The notes beneath the pieces were generated by a model. That model had not been told where the DNA came from. It saw only the letters and a list, made by a program, of their open reading frames with translations, and did no database searches. A stretch of DNA of 64,000 nt from Chryseobacterium indoltheticum (GTDB taxonomy: Bacteria; Bacteroidota; Bacteroidia; Flavobacteriales; Weeksellaceae), in the NCBI RefSeq assembly GCF_003815915.1, contig NZ_CP033929.1, positions 3,038,001 to 3,102,000 on the forward strand, read 5' to 3'. Made by a program: the position numbers and the translations under genes. Below, piece after piece: positions 26,890-35,810 of this stretch; positions within the stretch are counted from its first letter, which is position 1, and each line of letters begins with the position of its first letter.

Positions 26890-29748
26890 TTACATATAAG
26901 CTTCAATCGGCTCACAAGTACAAACTAAGTTTCTGTCTCCGTAAGCTTCATCAACTCTGGAAACTGAAGCAAAGAATTTGTGATCTCTTACCCAATCTAG
27001 CGGATAAGCGGCTTTCTCTCTGCTGTATGGTTTATCCCAAGAATCAGAAATAACCAATTGCTCAGTGTGAGGAGCATTTTTCAATACATTGTTTGCCTGA
27101 TCAGCTTCACCGTTAGCAATCTCATCGATCTCATGTTTGATCGCAATAAGAGCTTCTGCAAAACGGTCGATTTCAGACTTGCTTTCAGATTCTGTAGGCT
27201 CAATCATCAATGTACCTGCAACCGGGAAAGAAACCGTTGGTGCGTGGAAACCATAATCCATCAATCTTTTTGCAACATCAGCCACTTCAATTCCTAAAGA
27301 TTTGAACTGACGGAAATCTACGATACACTCGTGTGCTACTCTACCTTCTGTATTTGAATATAAAATAGGGAAATGCTCAGCTAATATTTCTTTTAAATAG
27401 TTTGCATTTAAAATTGCGTGCTCAGTAGCTTTTTTCAAACCTGAAGTTCCCAACATTTTGATGTAAGCATAAGAAATATTTAAAATCAATCCAGAACCGT
27501 AAGGTGCAGCAGAAATACCTTCAATTGCTTCTTTAGAACCAACTTTAATGTTAGCATTCGTAGGTAAGAAAGGAACTAAATGCTTAGCAACACAGATCGG
27601 ACCAACTCCAGGACCTCCACCACCGTGAGGAATAGCGAAAGTTTTGTGAAGATTAAGGTGACAAACGTCTGCTCCGATGTTTCCCGGACTTGTATATCCT
27701 ACCTGAGCATTCATGTTGGCACCGTCCATATAAACCTGCCCGCCATGATCGTGAACCAATTGAGTAATTTCTTTAATGTTAGCATCAAAGAATCCGTACG
27801 TTGACGGGTAAGTGATCATTACACAAGATAAGTTCTCAGAATTAGCTTCTGCTTTAGCTTTGAAATCTTCAAAATCAATTTCTCCGCTTTCAAGGTTTTT
27901 TACAACAACAATTTTCATTCCTGCCATTGCTGCAGAAGCCGGATTCGTTCCATGTGCAGACTGAGGAATCAACACTACATTTCTGTGACCTTCGCCTCTT
28001 GAGATATGATATTCTCTGATTACCATCAATCCTGCATATTCTCCCTGAGCGCCAGAATTTGGCTGAAGAGAAGTTCCTGCAAAACCTGTGATTTCAGAAA
28101 GATCTTTCTCCAATTCTTTGATCATTTCCTGATATCCTCCTGCCTGATTTACCGGTACAAATGGGTGAATACTTCCCCATTCTGCCCAAGAAAGCGGCAA
28201 CATCTGAGTTGCAGCATTCAGCTTCATGGTACAAGAACCAAGAGAGATCATTGAATGTGTTAATGATAAATCTTTTCTTTCAAGACGTTTGATGTAACGC
28301 ATCAATTCTGTCTCTGTATGGTATTTGTTGAATACTTCTTCCGTCAGAATCTCATCTTTTCTAAGATTTTCTTCAGGAATGCTGTATCCTTCTTTTATTT
28401 CTAATTTAAAAGTCTGCTTATCTTTGAACTGAGCGAAAGAAGCCATCAAAACATTTAGTTTTTCAAGCGTCGTGCTTTCATTGATTGCAATGCTCACAAC
28501 TCCTTCTGTAAAGTAGTTAAGATTCAATTTGTGATCAAGCATCATTCTGCATAATCTTGTTTTCTCATCTTCACTCATCACGATTTTTACAGTGTCAAAG
28601 ATGGGCTCTTCAACCGTCTGATAACCTAAAGCTTTTAATCCTCCTTTCAAAGCATTTGCCTTAAAGTGAATCTGGTCAGCGATATAGTTTAATCCTTTTG
28701 GACCATGATAAACAGCGTACATACCTGCCATTACAGCTAAAAGAACCTGAGCTGTACAAATATTTGAAGTTGCTCTTTCTCTTTTAATATGTTGCTCTCT
28801 AGTCTGCAAAGCCATTCTCAATGCACGTTTTCCGTACATATCCTGAGAAACCCCGATGATTCTTCCCGGAATATCTCTTTTGTATTCTTCTCTGCAAGAG
28901 AAAAATGCAGCGTGAGGACCACCATATCCCAATGGAATACCAAATCTCTGAGAAGTACCAACAGCACAGTCAGCGCCCATTGAAGCCGGAGATTTCAATT
29001 TAACCAAAGCCATAGGATCACAAGCAACAACAACCTGTAAGTCTAATTTTTTGTACTCAACGATGTCTTCCGTATAATCTAAAACAATTCCGTTTTTACC
29101 AGGATATTGCAATAAAACTCCGTAATAAGATTCGTCAAACGGGTGAGTTTTGTGATCACCAACTACAATTTCGATTGCTAAACCTTCAGCTTTTGTTTTG
29201 AGAACAGAAACGGTTTGAGGTAAAACCAAATCAGAAATAAAGAACTTATTCGCCCCTGCTTTCTTCTGATCTTTTGTTCTGTTGTTGAAGAACATGTGCA
29301 TTGCTTCTGCAGCTGCCGTAGATTCGTCCAATAAAGATGCGTTTGCCAAAGCAAAACCTGTCAAATCGCACACAACAGTTTGATAATTAAGCAAAGCTTC
29401 TAATCTTCCCTGAGCGATCTCTGCCTGATAAGGCGTGTACGCTGTGTACCAGCTAGGGTTTTCAAAGATATTTCTCTGAATTGCCGATGGCAACAAGGTA
29501 TTGTGATATCCAAAACCGATATAGCTTGTATAATCCGTGTTTTTCGATGCCAATTCTTTCGAATGATTCAACATTTGATACTCCGAAAGTGGCTCTGAAA
29601 TGTTCAGATCATTTTCTAAACGAATCGATGATGGAATGGTTTGAGAAATTAATTCTTCGATACTTGAAACGCCAACTTTTTCCAACATCGCCTGCTTGTC
29701 GGCTTCGTTTAGGGAGATGTGACGGCTCACAAACTGTTCTGTATTCAT
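26890..29748 (-). CDS. gcvP: glycine dehydrogenase (decarboxylating), P protein of glycine cleavage
   Basis: Decarboxylates glycine on pyridoxal phosphate and passes the aminomethyl group to lipoylated H protein. The 952-residue single-chain form corresponds to the fused alpha2 class (the two-subunit form is split near the middle). The N-terminal half has FLPSAIQRNI-type segments (YTAYTPYQAEIAQGRLEAL) and the C-terminal half the catalytic region: SLGSCTMKLNAATQM, GAQGEYAGL, HGTNPASAAMAGM, the MDGANMNAQVGYTSPG loop and the PLP Lys in LNLHKTFAIPHGGGGPG. It is monocistronic here; gcvT and gcvH are not in the window. Confidence 0.98.
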   Translation of the reverse strand: MNTEQFVSRHISLNEADKQAMLEKVGVSSIEELISQTIPSSIRLENDLNISEPLSEYQMLNHSKELASKNTDYTSYIGFGYHNTLLPSAIQRNIFENPSWYTAYTPYQAEIAQGRLEALLNYQTVVCDLTGFALANASLLDESTAAAEAMHMFFNNRTKDQKKAGANKFFISDLVLPQTVSVLKTKAEGLAIEIVVGDHKTHPFDESYYGVLLQYPGKNGIVLDYTEDIVEYKKLDLQVVVACDPMALVKLKSPASMGADCAVGTSQRFGIPLGYGGPHAAFFSCREEYKRDIPGRIIGVSQDMYGKRALRMALQTREQHIKRERATSNICTAQVLLAVMAGMYAVYHGPKGLNYIADQIHFKANALKGGLKALGYQTVEEPIFDTVKIVMSEDEKTRLCRMMLDHKLNLNYFTEGVVSIAINESTTLEKLNVLMASFAQFKDKQTFKLEIKEGYSIPEENLRKDEILTEEVFNKYHTETELMRYIKRLERKDLSLTHSMISLGSCTMKLNAATQMLPLSWAEWGSIHPFVPVNQAGGYQEMIKELEKDLSEITGFAGTSLQPNSGAQGEYAGLMVIREYHISRGEGHRNVVLIPQSAHGTNPASAAMAGMKIVVVKNLESGEIDFEDFKAKAEANSENLSCVMITYPSTYGFFDANIKEITQLVHDHGGQVYMDGANMNAQVGYTSPGNIGADVCHLNLHKTFAIPHGGGGPGVGPICVAKHLVPFLPTNANIKVGSKEAIEGISAAPYGSGLILNISYAYIKMLGTSGLKKATEHAILNANYLKEILAEHFPILYSNTEGRVAHECIVDFRQFKSLGIEVADVAKRLMDYGFHAPTVSFPVAGTLMIEPTESESKSEIDRFAEALIAIKHEIDEIANGEADQANNVLKNAPHTEQLVISDSWDKPYSREKAAYPLDWVRDHKFFASVSRVDEAYGDRNLVCTCEPIEAYM

Positions 29749-30273
29749 TTTTTATATTAGATTTTGTTTGTAAAAAAAGATTCGTAAAATTACGATTTTT
29801 AAAATGATTTTGCAACCTAAGTAACAATCGGAAATTGGCTTTTTGCAATTGGCTTTAAAATACGGGTTTTGAAACTTCATAATGTGTGATTACAGGCGAC
29901 AAAATGGAATTTATTCAAATCTTCTATGGACGTGATATGCCTTCAAACTTTCTTATATTTATTTTGTTAGTATGTTAATTTTAAAAAAATGAGTACTGAT
30001 AAATTTCTTAAAAAGATTCATAGAAAAAAATTTTGAATACATTTTTCTTTTCCTCACCCCTAAAGACCGGAAAAATGAATTGAAAATTTCCTCAAAATTA
30101 TTTCCCCGACCCTAAAGGGAGTAATTTTTAGGAAATTTTCAGGCACTTATTTTTTTATACTACTAACTTTCTTATGATTCAAGTAAAAACAGCGCAAAAA
30201 ATCTTTAAAACCATCTACTAATCAGCATTTCAAGAAAGTTTAAATTTTATTATCTATATTTATTCTAAATTAA
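29749..30273. repeat. long non-coding gap with a CCCTAAAGGG hairpin element (family B copy 1)
   Basis: The 537-base gap upstream of gcvP holds no convincing gene. Its clearest structure (30082-30140) is a near-perfect inverted repeat: GAAAATTTCCT and AAAATTA on the left, TAATTTT and AGGAAATTTTC on the right, with a smaller palindrome CCCTAAAGGG at 30110-30119 inside. The same layout with different arms recurs at 31820-31868. Near 29833-29856 ATTGGCTTT is directly repeated. These look like non-autonomous repeat elements. Confidence 0.65.
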
Positions 30274-30281
30274 TATATTTG
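30274..30281 (+). promoter_or_regulatory. candidate -7 box for the small Cys/Lys-rich gene
   Basis: TATATTTG ends four bases before the ATG at 30286, the same spacing as at the trp leader and at 61666. No TTG -33 element is visible at the expected distance. Confidence 0.35.
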
Positions 30282-30285
30282 CAGT

Positions 30286-31136
<851 letters not shown>

Positions 31137-31415
31137 GTAAGTGAATACAAAAATAAGGATTTTGTCACTGTGGACAAAAATAAAAAAGCCACGAATACAC
31201 GAATTTTGTCACTGCAAGCCTGACTAAGTGTTTTTTAACGAAGGTCGCTAAAGTTTTTTTTAAATTATTGAAAATATTTTTCGTTAGCAGAGACGTTTCA
31301 CTCAGCAAACAGGAATCTTAATTTTTTAAATTTTATTCTCCTTTACGTTTGTATTGATTTAATGTAAAAAATAATTCGTGCATTCGTGGCAAAAAACTCA
31401 TTCGCTGCAAAAAAA
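31137..31415. repeat. inverted-repeat element with a family C core (copy 1)
   Basis: This gap holds GCCACGAATACACGAATT (31190-31207) mirrored by AATTCGTGCATTCGTGGC (31373-31390), so about 200 bases are framed by 18-base inverted ends with one mismatch. Inside (31231-31304) is TTTTTTAACGAAGGTCGCTA ... GAAAATATTTTTCGTTAGCA, which is closely matched at 52400-52476. No gene is seen. Confidence 0.65.
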
Positions 31416-31450
31416 TTCAGGCGCGGGAAGCTTTGCTTTCCGCGCCTGAA
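31416..31450. terminator. strong GC-rich hairpin
   Basis: TTCAGGCGCGG at the left pairs with CCGCGCCTGAA at the right, with AGC/GCT also pairing near the loop; an A-run flanks the left. It lies just downstream of the minus-strand 84-residue gene (stop at 31480) and is the most GC-rich hairpin in the window. Confidence 0.8.
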
Positions 31451-31479
31451 TTAACAATTTCAATTTAGTTTTATAAAGC

Positions 31480-31734
31480 TTACGCTTTGCAAGTATTATC
31501 TTTTCCGCAACATTTAGCAAATTCTTTTTTGAACTTTCCTTTTAGTTCCTGATATTGCTCATCATCCATTTCTCTGATTTTATCTGCCAATCCGAATGGA
31601 GATTTTTCTTTGATTCCGTATTCATCAAAAATACCTCTTACAAATCTTTTTCTTTCGATTACTTTTTTTGCAACTATTGCAACTCCGGCAACAGCAAGCG
31701 CTCCTAACACTCCTTTTAATACTGAATTTTTCAT
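31480..31734 (-). CDS. 84-residue membrane-anchored hypothetical protein
   Basis: An N-terminal Gly/Ala/Val helix (LKGVLGALAVAGVAIVAKKVI) is followed by a soluble charged part (RKRFVRGIFDEYGIKEKSPFGLADKIREMDDEQYQELKGKFKKEF is one continuous amphipathic stretch, given here by its ends RKRFV and KKEF) and a Cys-rich end CCGKDNTCKA. Not recognised as a named family; DUF-type proteins like this are frequent in Chryseobacterium. It has its own terminator downstream. The clustered Cys residues suggest a disulfide or metal site. Monocistronic. Confidence 0.7.
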   Translation of the reverse strand: MKNSVLKGVLGALAVAGVAIVAKKVIERKRFVRGIFDEYGIKEKSPFGLADKIREMDDEQYQELKGKFKKEFAKCCGKDNTCKA

Positions 31735-31819
31735 TTTCTTAAATTTTAAATTTTACTACTTCTTGTTTTTTTATAGAGACGAATTCGTTTAAGTTTTTAC
31801 TTTACTACTTCTTTAAAAA

Positions 31820-31868
31820 TTCATCAAAATTAATTTCCCCAAACCCTAAAGGGTGTAATTTTGATGAA
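31820..31868. repeat. CCCTAAAGGG hairpin element (family B copy 2)
   Basis: TTCATCAAAATTA (31820-31832) and TAATTTTGATGAA (31856-31868) are exact inverted arms enclosing TTTCCCC and the palindrome ACCCTAAAGGGT (31843-31854). Same architecture and core as 30082-30140. It lies just past the stop of the gene at 31914 and may terminate or stabilise that transcript. Confidence 0.8.
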
Positions 31869-31913
31869 GAAATTTCACTTCCTTTAGGATCGTGGAAAAG
31901 AAAATTTCTTAAA

Positions 31914-32252
31914 CTATTCGTTATTTCTGTTGAAGAATCCGCTTGAACATTTCTGTCTCCAGACTTCTTTGAATTTTTCTTTTTCCTCGTCAGACATTCC
32001 TTCCATTTTATGTCTCAGATGTTTTTCCTTCATATCTCGCATTCCTCTTCCGAATTTTCCATGAAAGCCTCCAAAAAGAATTTTACTTAAAATTAAAATT
32101 CCCATTGCCTGCCAATAATTAATGGTTTTTACACCGATAATTTCGGGAAGAATGCAGTTCCAAAGCCACATTACGATGAGCGCAACGGCAAGGAAAATCA
32201 ATGGCGGACATAAAATTAAAAGAATCCAGCTTTTTTTATATTTATTGTTCAT
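31914..32252 (-). CDS. two-helix membrane protein paired with a sigma factor
   Basis: 112 residues: two hydrophobic helices (about 9-31, SWILLILCPPLIFLAVALIV; about 45-60, WQAMGILILSKILF) joined by a short loop, then a charged cytoplasmic tail (GKFGRGMRDMKEKHLRHKME, EEKEKFKEVWRQKC). It starts 11 bases after the stop of the sigma-factor gene, so the two are co-transcribed. Its position suggests a regulator of that sigma factor (anti-sigma-like), but it has no zinc-binding anti-sigma motif and the role is inferred from context only. Confidence 0.75.
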   Translation of the reverse strand: MNNKYKKSWILLILCPPLIFLAVALIVMWLWNCILPEIIGVKTINYWQAMGILILSKILFGGFHGKFGRGMRDMKEKHLRHKMEGMSDEEKEKFKEVWRQKCSSGFFNRNNE

Positions 32253-32263
32253 TTTATTTATTT

Positions 32264-32842
32264 CTAATTATTTAAATCTTCGTACAATTGTTTCAATCTG
32301 TTTCTCAAATGCTTTACCGCATAATTTTTCCGGCTGATAATGGTCTTTATATTTTCACCCTGTTCATCGGCGATTTGCTGTAAAGTCTTATCGTTCAGTT
32401 CGTTTTCCATGTAGACGAGCTTCTGTTTTTCCGGAAGTTCTTCCAACGCTTCAAACAGTTTTTTCCAGATTTCATCCTGAAACATTTTTACTTCTGGTCC
32501 TGCACTGTCATCCAAAAGCAAAATATCTTTTATAGAGAATGTCCCGTCTTCATCTTCGTAGACAAAATCTTCTAGATTTTCGGTCTTCTTTTTACGGTAT
32601 TTATCGGTAATTTTATTGGCAGTAACGCGGTACAGCCATCCGCCAACATTTACAATTTCAGAAAGATTGGTCAAACTGCTGAACTGATACCAAACTTCCT
32701 GCAGAATATCTTCTGCATCTTCGGTATTTTTCACTTTCGGTCGAATAAAAGACATCAATTTTCCACCGTAACTTGTTACGGTCTGCGAAATAATGTTTTC
32801 CTTTTCCTTCTGTGGCATTGGTAATTTTTCGACAATCTCCAT
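32264..32842 (-). CDS. ECF-type sigma-70 family RNA polymerase sigma factor
   Basis: 192 residues with only sigma regions 2 and 4, as in extracytoplasmic-function sigma factors. Region 2 (about 25-95): SFIRPKVKNTEDAEDILQEV, GGWLYRVTANKITDKYRKKK. Region 4 (about 130-185): LEELPEKQKLVYMENELND, LQQIADEQGENIKTIISRKN, AVKHLRNRL. The linker is acidic. It should redirect RNA polymerase to a specific regulon, possibly including its own promoter. It is followed immediately by the small membrane protein at 31914. Confidence 0.95.
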   Translation of the reverse strand: MEIVEKLPMPQKEKENIISQTVTSYGGKLMSFIRPKVKNTEDAEDILQEVWYQFSSLTNLSEIVNVGGWLYRVTANKITDKYRKKKTENLEDFVYEDEDGTFSIKDILLLDDSAGPEVKMFQDEIWKKLFEALEELPEKQKLVYMENELNDKTLQQIADEQGENIKTIISRKNYAVKHLRNRLKQLYEDLNN

Positions 32843-32934
32843 ATTGCTAGGACGACTGTGCTGTTTGTTTTACTTTAATAAATTTAAAATATTTTTTCGG
32901 ATTTTCAATTTTTCGTTTGTTAATCGTGTTTTTA

Positions 32935-33037
32935 CAAACACTAATAACCCAAATATTTCTTCACGAATTTCAAATCAGAAGATAAAAATATAAGGTTGGT
33001 TTTATTCATCGGTGATATTCGTGAAAAAAATTAGTGC
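32935..33037. repeat. inverted-repeat element with CACGAAT arms
   Basis: CACTAAT and TTCACGAATTTCA on the left are mirrored by TGATATTCGTGAA and ATTAGTG on the right, spanning about 100 bases upstream of the sigma-factor gene. The CACGAAT arms are also those of the element at 31190-31390. Confidence 0.65.
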
Positions 33038-33059
33038 TTATTTGTATTTAAATAAAAAA

Positions 33060-33082
33060 ACGGAAAGCAAAATACTTCCCGT
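33060..33082 (-). terminator. terminator hairpin downstream of the S9 peptidase gene
   Basis: ACGGAAAG and CTTCCCGT pair with one mismatch around CAAAATA; on the minus strand a run of seven T follows (AATAAAAAAA on the plus strand). It ends 27 bases after the stop at 33110. Confidence 0.65.
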
Positions 33083-33109
33083 TCAATTATTTATAAAAAC
33101 TGTCTTCTT

Positions 33110-35113
33110 TTATTTATTGAAATTCTCTGCAAAGAAACCTAACATAGACTTGTAAAACTCAATTCTGTTGGGTTCTTTTCCAAAACCGTGTCCTTCGTCA
33201 TATTTTACCATGTAAGGAACTTCAAATCCTTTGCTTCTTAAAGCTTTAACGATTTGGTCAGATTCATTGATGTTTACTCTAGGATCATTCGCCCCCTGAA
33301 CCACAAATAATGGTTTTTTAATTTTATCAATCTGAAAAACCGGTGAAACTTCTTTTGCTATTTTGGCTTCTTCAGGATTATCCAAATCATACCAGATTTG
33401 CTTTACCATTTCTTTATACGGCTTCCAATATTCCGGGAAAGAATCGAAGAACGTGAAAATATTGGAAACACCTACATAATCAACTCCACAAGAGTACAGA
33501 TCAGGAGTTTTAATTAATCCCATCAATGTAGCGTAACCACCATGACTTCCACCATAGATAGCTACTTTGTCTTTATCTATCCAGCCTTGTGAGATTGCAT
33601 ATTTTACGCCGTCTTCTACATCATCCATCGCTTTACGGCCGATTTGTTTATATCCGGATGTTTGAAACTCTTTTCCGTAACCACCAGAAATTCTGAAATT
33701 AACCTGCAAAGTAGCGTATCCTCTGCTTGCAAACAACTGTGTTTCAGGATTGAAGCCCCAATCATCTCTTATTCCTTGCGGACCGCCGTGAGGATTTACA
33801 ATCAAAGGAACTTTTTCACCATTTATTGCTGCTTTTGGCAATGTAATATACCCGTAAATGGTAAGTCCGTCTCTGCTTTTAAACTCTATGGGACGCATTT
33901 CAGCCATATCATCTTCTTTCAACTGAGGCATCAAATCAAAAAGGAGTTTGGTTGTTTTGGTTTTTGTATTGTATTCATAATACTTTCCATACAGTTTATC
34001 ACTGTCAACAACAACCAATAGTTTTTCGTTTTTATCATCTGAAGAAGCAATTCCAAACTGTTTATCGCCAAATTCAGAAGTCAGTTTATCATGAATTTCT
34101 TTGTAAAATTTACTTACAGGAATGGTTTCGTTTTTAATTCCGTTATAGCTGATGTAATCTAATTCATAATTTCTGCTTTTTCCAGCCTGTGCGATTGAAG
34201 AAACATCAAATGTAGGATTGGAATAAACCTCCTTAATAATTGCGTTTTTCTTTAAATCATACAATACAATTCTAGATTTATCACTGCCAAGATTGGTTAC
34301 CAGATAAACCTCATCTTTGTTCTTAGAATTATCATTAAAGCCAATTACGCTAAACGTATCTTTCCAGTCGGTCGACTTAACAAGATTAAATTTACCGGTC
34401 TGCAAATCTTTGTAATACAGCTTGGTCGTCAAACCATTTTCAAGAATTGTGTAGCCTCTCAGGTTGCCTTGTCTGTCGAAAAGATAATCATCAATCGGAC
34501 TTTTTACATCTTTGTTTTCATACAACTGCGTAATTTCGCCGGTATTAAAATTGATTTTATACGGTTCAAAAATCTGCTTATTGTTCTTGTTCATGCTCAC
34601 AATAACAAACTCAGTATCTTTAATCAGTCTTACAGAATTTAGCGTAATTCCTTCAAATGGTGTAAGATCTTTTAAGTTTTTACCGTCAATATCAGCGGCG
34701 TATAAGTGGATATTTTCGTTTCCACCTTTATCCTGAGTGTAAAACAGACGTTTTTTATCAAGCCATCCGTAGCTTCTTATTAAATCATCTTTTTCAACCA
34801 ATGCCTTTGTAATTTCACCAGATTTCAGATCTTTTACATAGACATGATTTTTACTGTCTTTATCCTTTTCTTTATACGACAGGTACTGCCCGTCGGGAGA
34901 AAGTTTAAATTGTGAAGCTTTCGGCCTGGCAAAATAATCTTCTACCTTATACTTAAAATTTCCTTTGTCGTAAGAAATAAGCTTTTCTATCGTAGCTTTT
35001 GATGAAACCAATGTCGGGTCGCCCGGCAATTTTTTATCAGTAGTTTGTGCATTCATCATGAGACTTGTGATTACCACTTGCGTAATACCTAAAATTTTGG
35101 AGTTTAAATTCAT
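33110..35113 (-). CDS. S9-family (prolyl oligopeptidase/acylaminoacyl-type) serine peptidase, secreted
   Basis: 667 residues. A signal-like N terminus (ILGITQVVITSLMMNAQT) is followed by a beta-propeller (about 60-400; YLSYKEKDKDSKNHVYVKDL, YTQDKGGNENIHLYAADIDG) and a C-terminal alpha/beta-hydrolase domain. The catalytic Ser is in AIYGGSHGGYATL, the Asp in VQGANDPRVN and the His in YDEGHGFGKE, the usual order. PLIVNPHGGPQG is the oxyanion region. Such peptidases trim peptides in the periplasm. It has its own terminator and stands alone between the sigma-factor unit and a small secreted protein. Confidence 0.95.
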   Translation of the reverse strand: MNLNSKILGITQVVITSLMMNAQTTDKKLPGDPTLVSSKATIEKLISYDKGNFKYKVEDYFARPKASQFKLSPDGQYLSYKEKDKDSKNHVYVKDLKSGEITKALVEKDDLIRSYGWLDKKRLFYTQDKGGNENIHLYAADIDGKNLKDLTPFEGITLNSVRLIKDTEFVIVSMNKNNKQIFEPYKINFNTGEITQLYENKDVKSPIDDYLFDRQGNLRGYTILENGLTTKLYYKDLQTGKFNLVKSTDWKDTFSVIGFNDNSKNKDEVYLVTNLGSDKSRIVLYDLKKNAIIKEVYSNPTFDVSSIAQAGKSRNYELDYISYNGIKNETIPVSKFYKEIHDKLTSEFGDKQFGIASSDDKNEKLLVVVDSDKLYGKYYEYNTKTKTTKLLFDLMPQLKEDDMAEMRPIEFKSRDGLTIYGYITLPKAAINGEKVPLIVNPHGGPQGIRDDWGFNPETQLFASRGYATLQVNFRISGGYGKEFQTSGYKQIGRKAMDDVEDGVKYAISQGWIDKDKVAIYGGSHGGYATLMGLIKTPDLYSCGVDYVGVSNIFTFFDSFPEYWKPYKEMVKQIWYDLDNPEEAKIAKEVSPVFQIDKIKKPLFVVQGANDPRVNINESDQIVKALRSKGFEVPYMVKYDEGHGFGKEPNRIEFYKSMLGFFAENFNK

Positions 35114-35313
35114 ATTTCATGGATTTGGTTAAACGATATATTTATAAGACGCTTCAAGTATATGAAACGTTACATCGTTTATCGCTAATTTGTGAAATTA
35201 AGTATGAATTTCTCTTAAAAAAATTATTCAACAATAAAATGGAATTGCTGTTTTTTCTAAAAATATCGTGCTTTATTTTTATTATTGATAACGAAAAATT
35301 TAGGTTACATATT

Positions 35314-35345
35314 AAAAAGGAAGTCAAAAATGACTTCCCTATTTT
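35314..35345. terminator. bidirectional terminator
   Basis: AAAAA, then GGAAGTCA (35319-35326), a four-base A loop, TGACTTCC (35331-35338), then a T-rich tail. It ends the minus-strand gene at 35355. Confidence 0.8.
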
Positions 35346-35354
35346 ATTTATTGA

Positions 35355-35726
35355 TTATTGATAGATTGCTATATTATCTTTTTCCAACTTGTATCCTGTT
35401 TCAGTAGGTGTCAAGATATATTTTCCTTTTTTCCAGATATCTTTTTTACATCTCTTTTTGAGAATAATATTTTCACCGGGTAACAATACTTCAGCTTTTC
35501 TCTTATTATCACTAAAGATAATTGCCGCCATCGAAGACGAACTATTTTTCTGATCTATTTGGGTCATTTTAATTTCCTGCTCAAAAACTCTTACACAATT
35601 TTCTTTAATTTTCGAATAAGTGTATCCTGCAGAACCAATACAGCCATGAGAACCTCTGTCGCTACCTGTCTGAGCAAAACTAAAAGCGCAAAAGAAAATT
35701 GCACCTGATAATATTACTTTTTTCAT
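35355..35726 (-). CDS. small secreted hypothetical protein
   Basis: 123 residues beginning with a clear signal peptide (MKKVILSGAIFFCAFSFAQ). The mature part has three Cys (HGCIGSAG, ENCVRVFEQ, KKRCKKD) and alternates short strands and charged turns (AAIIFSDNKRKAEVLLPGEN). It is not recognised; the C-terminal part (KGKYILTPTETGYKLEKDN) could be one small beta domain. It has its own downstream terminator and lies outside the neighbouring polysaccharide locus. Confidence 0.75.
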   Translation of the reverse strand: MKKVILSGAIFFCAFSFAQTGSDRGSHGCIGSAGYTYSKIKENCVRVFEQEIKMTQIDQKNSSSSMAAIIFSDNKRKAEVLLPGENIILKKRCKKDIWKKGKYILTPTETGYKLEKDNIAIYQ

Positions 35727-35777
35727 AATTTGTATGTTTAAACTGTAACTATAATGGAAAAACTATACCAAAACAAA

Positions 35778-35801
35778 AAAGCCACTCTCTCGAATGGCTT
35801 T
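35778..35801 (-). terminator. terminator downstream of the GH3 gene
   Basis: AAAGCCA and TGGCTTT pair around a ten-base loop, with T-runs on the minus strand (CAAAACAAAAAA on the plus strand). It ends the polysaccharide-utilisation transcript after the stop at 35811. Confidence 0.75.
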
Positions 35802-35810
35802 GTATAAATT

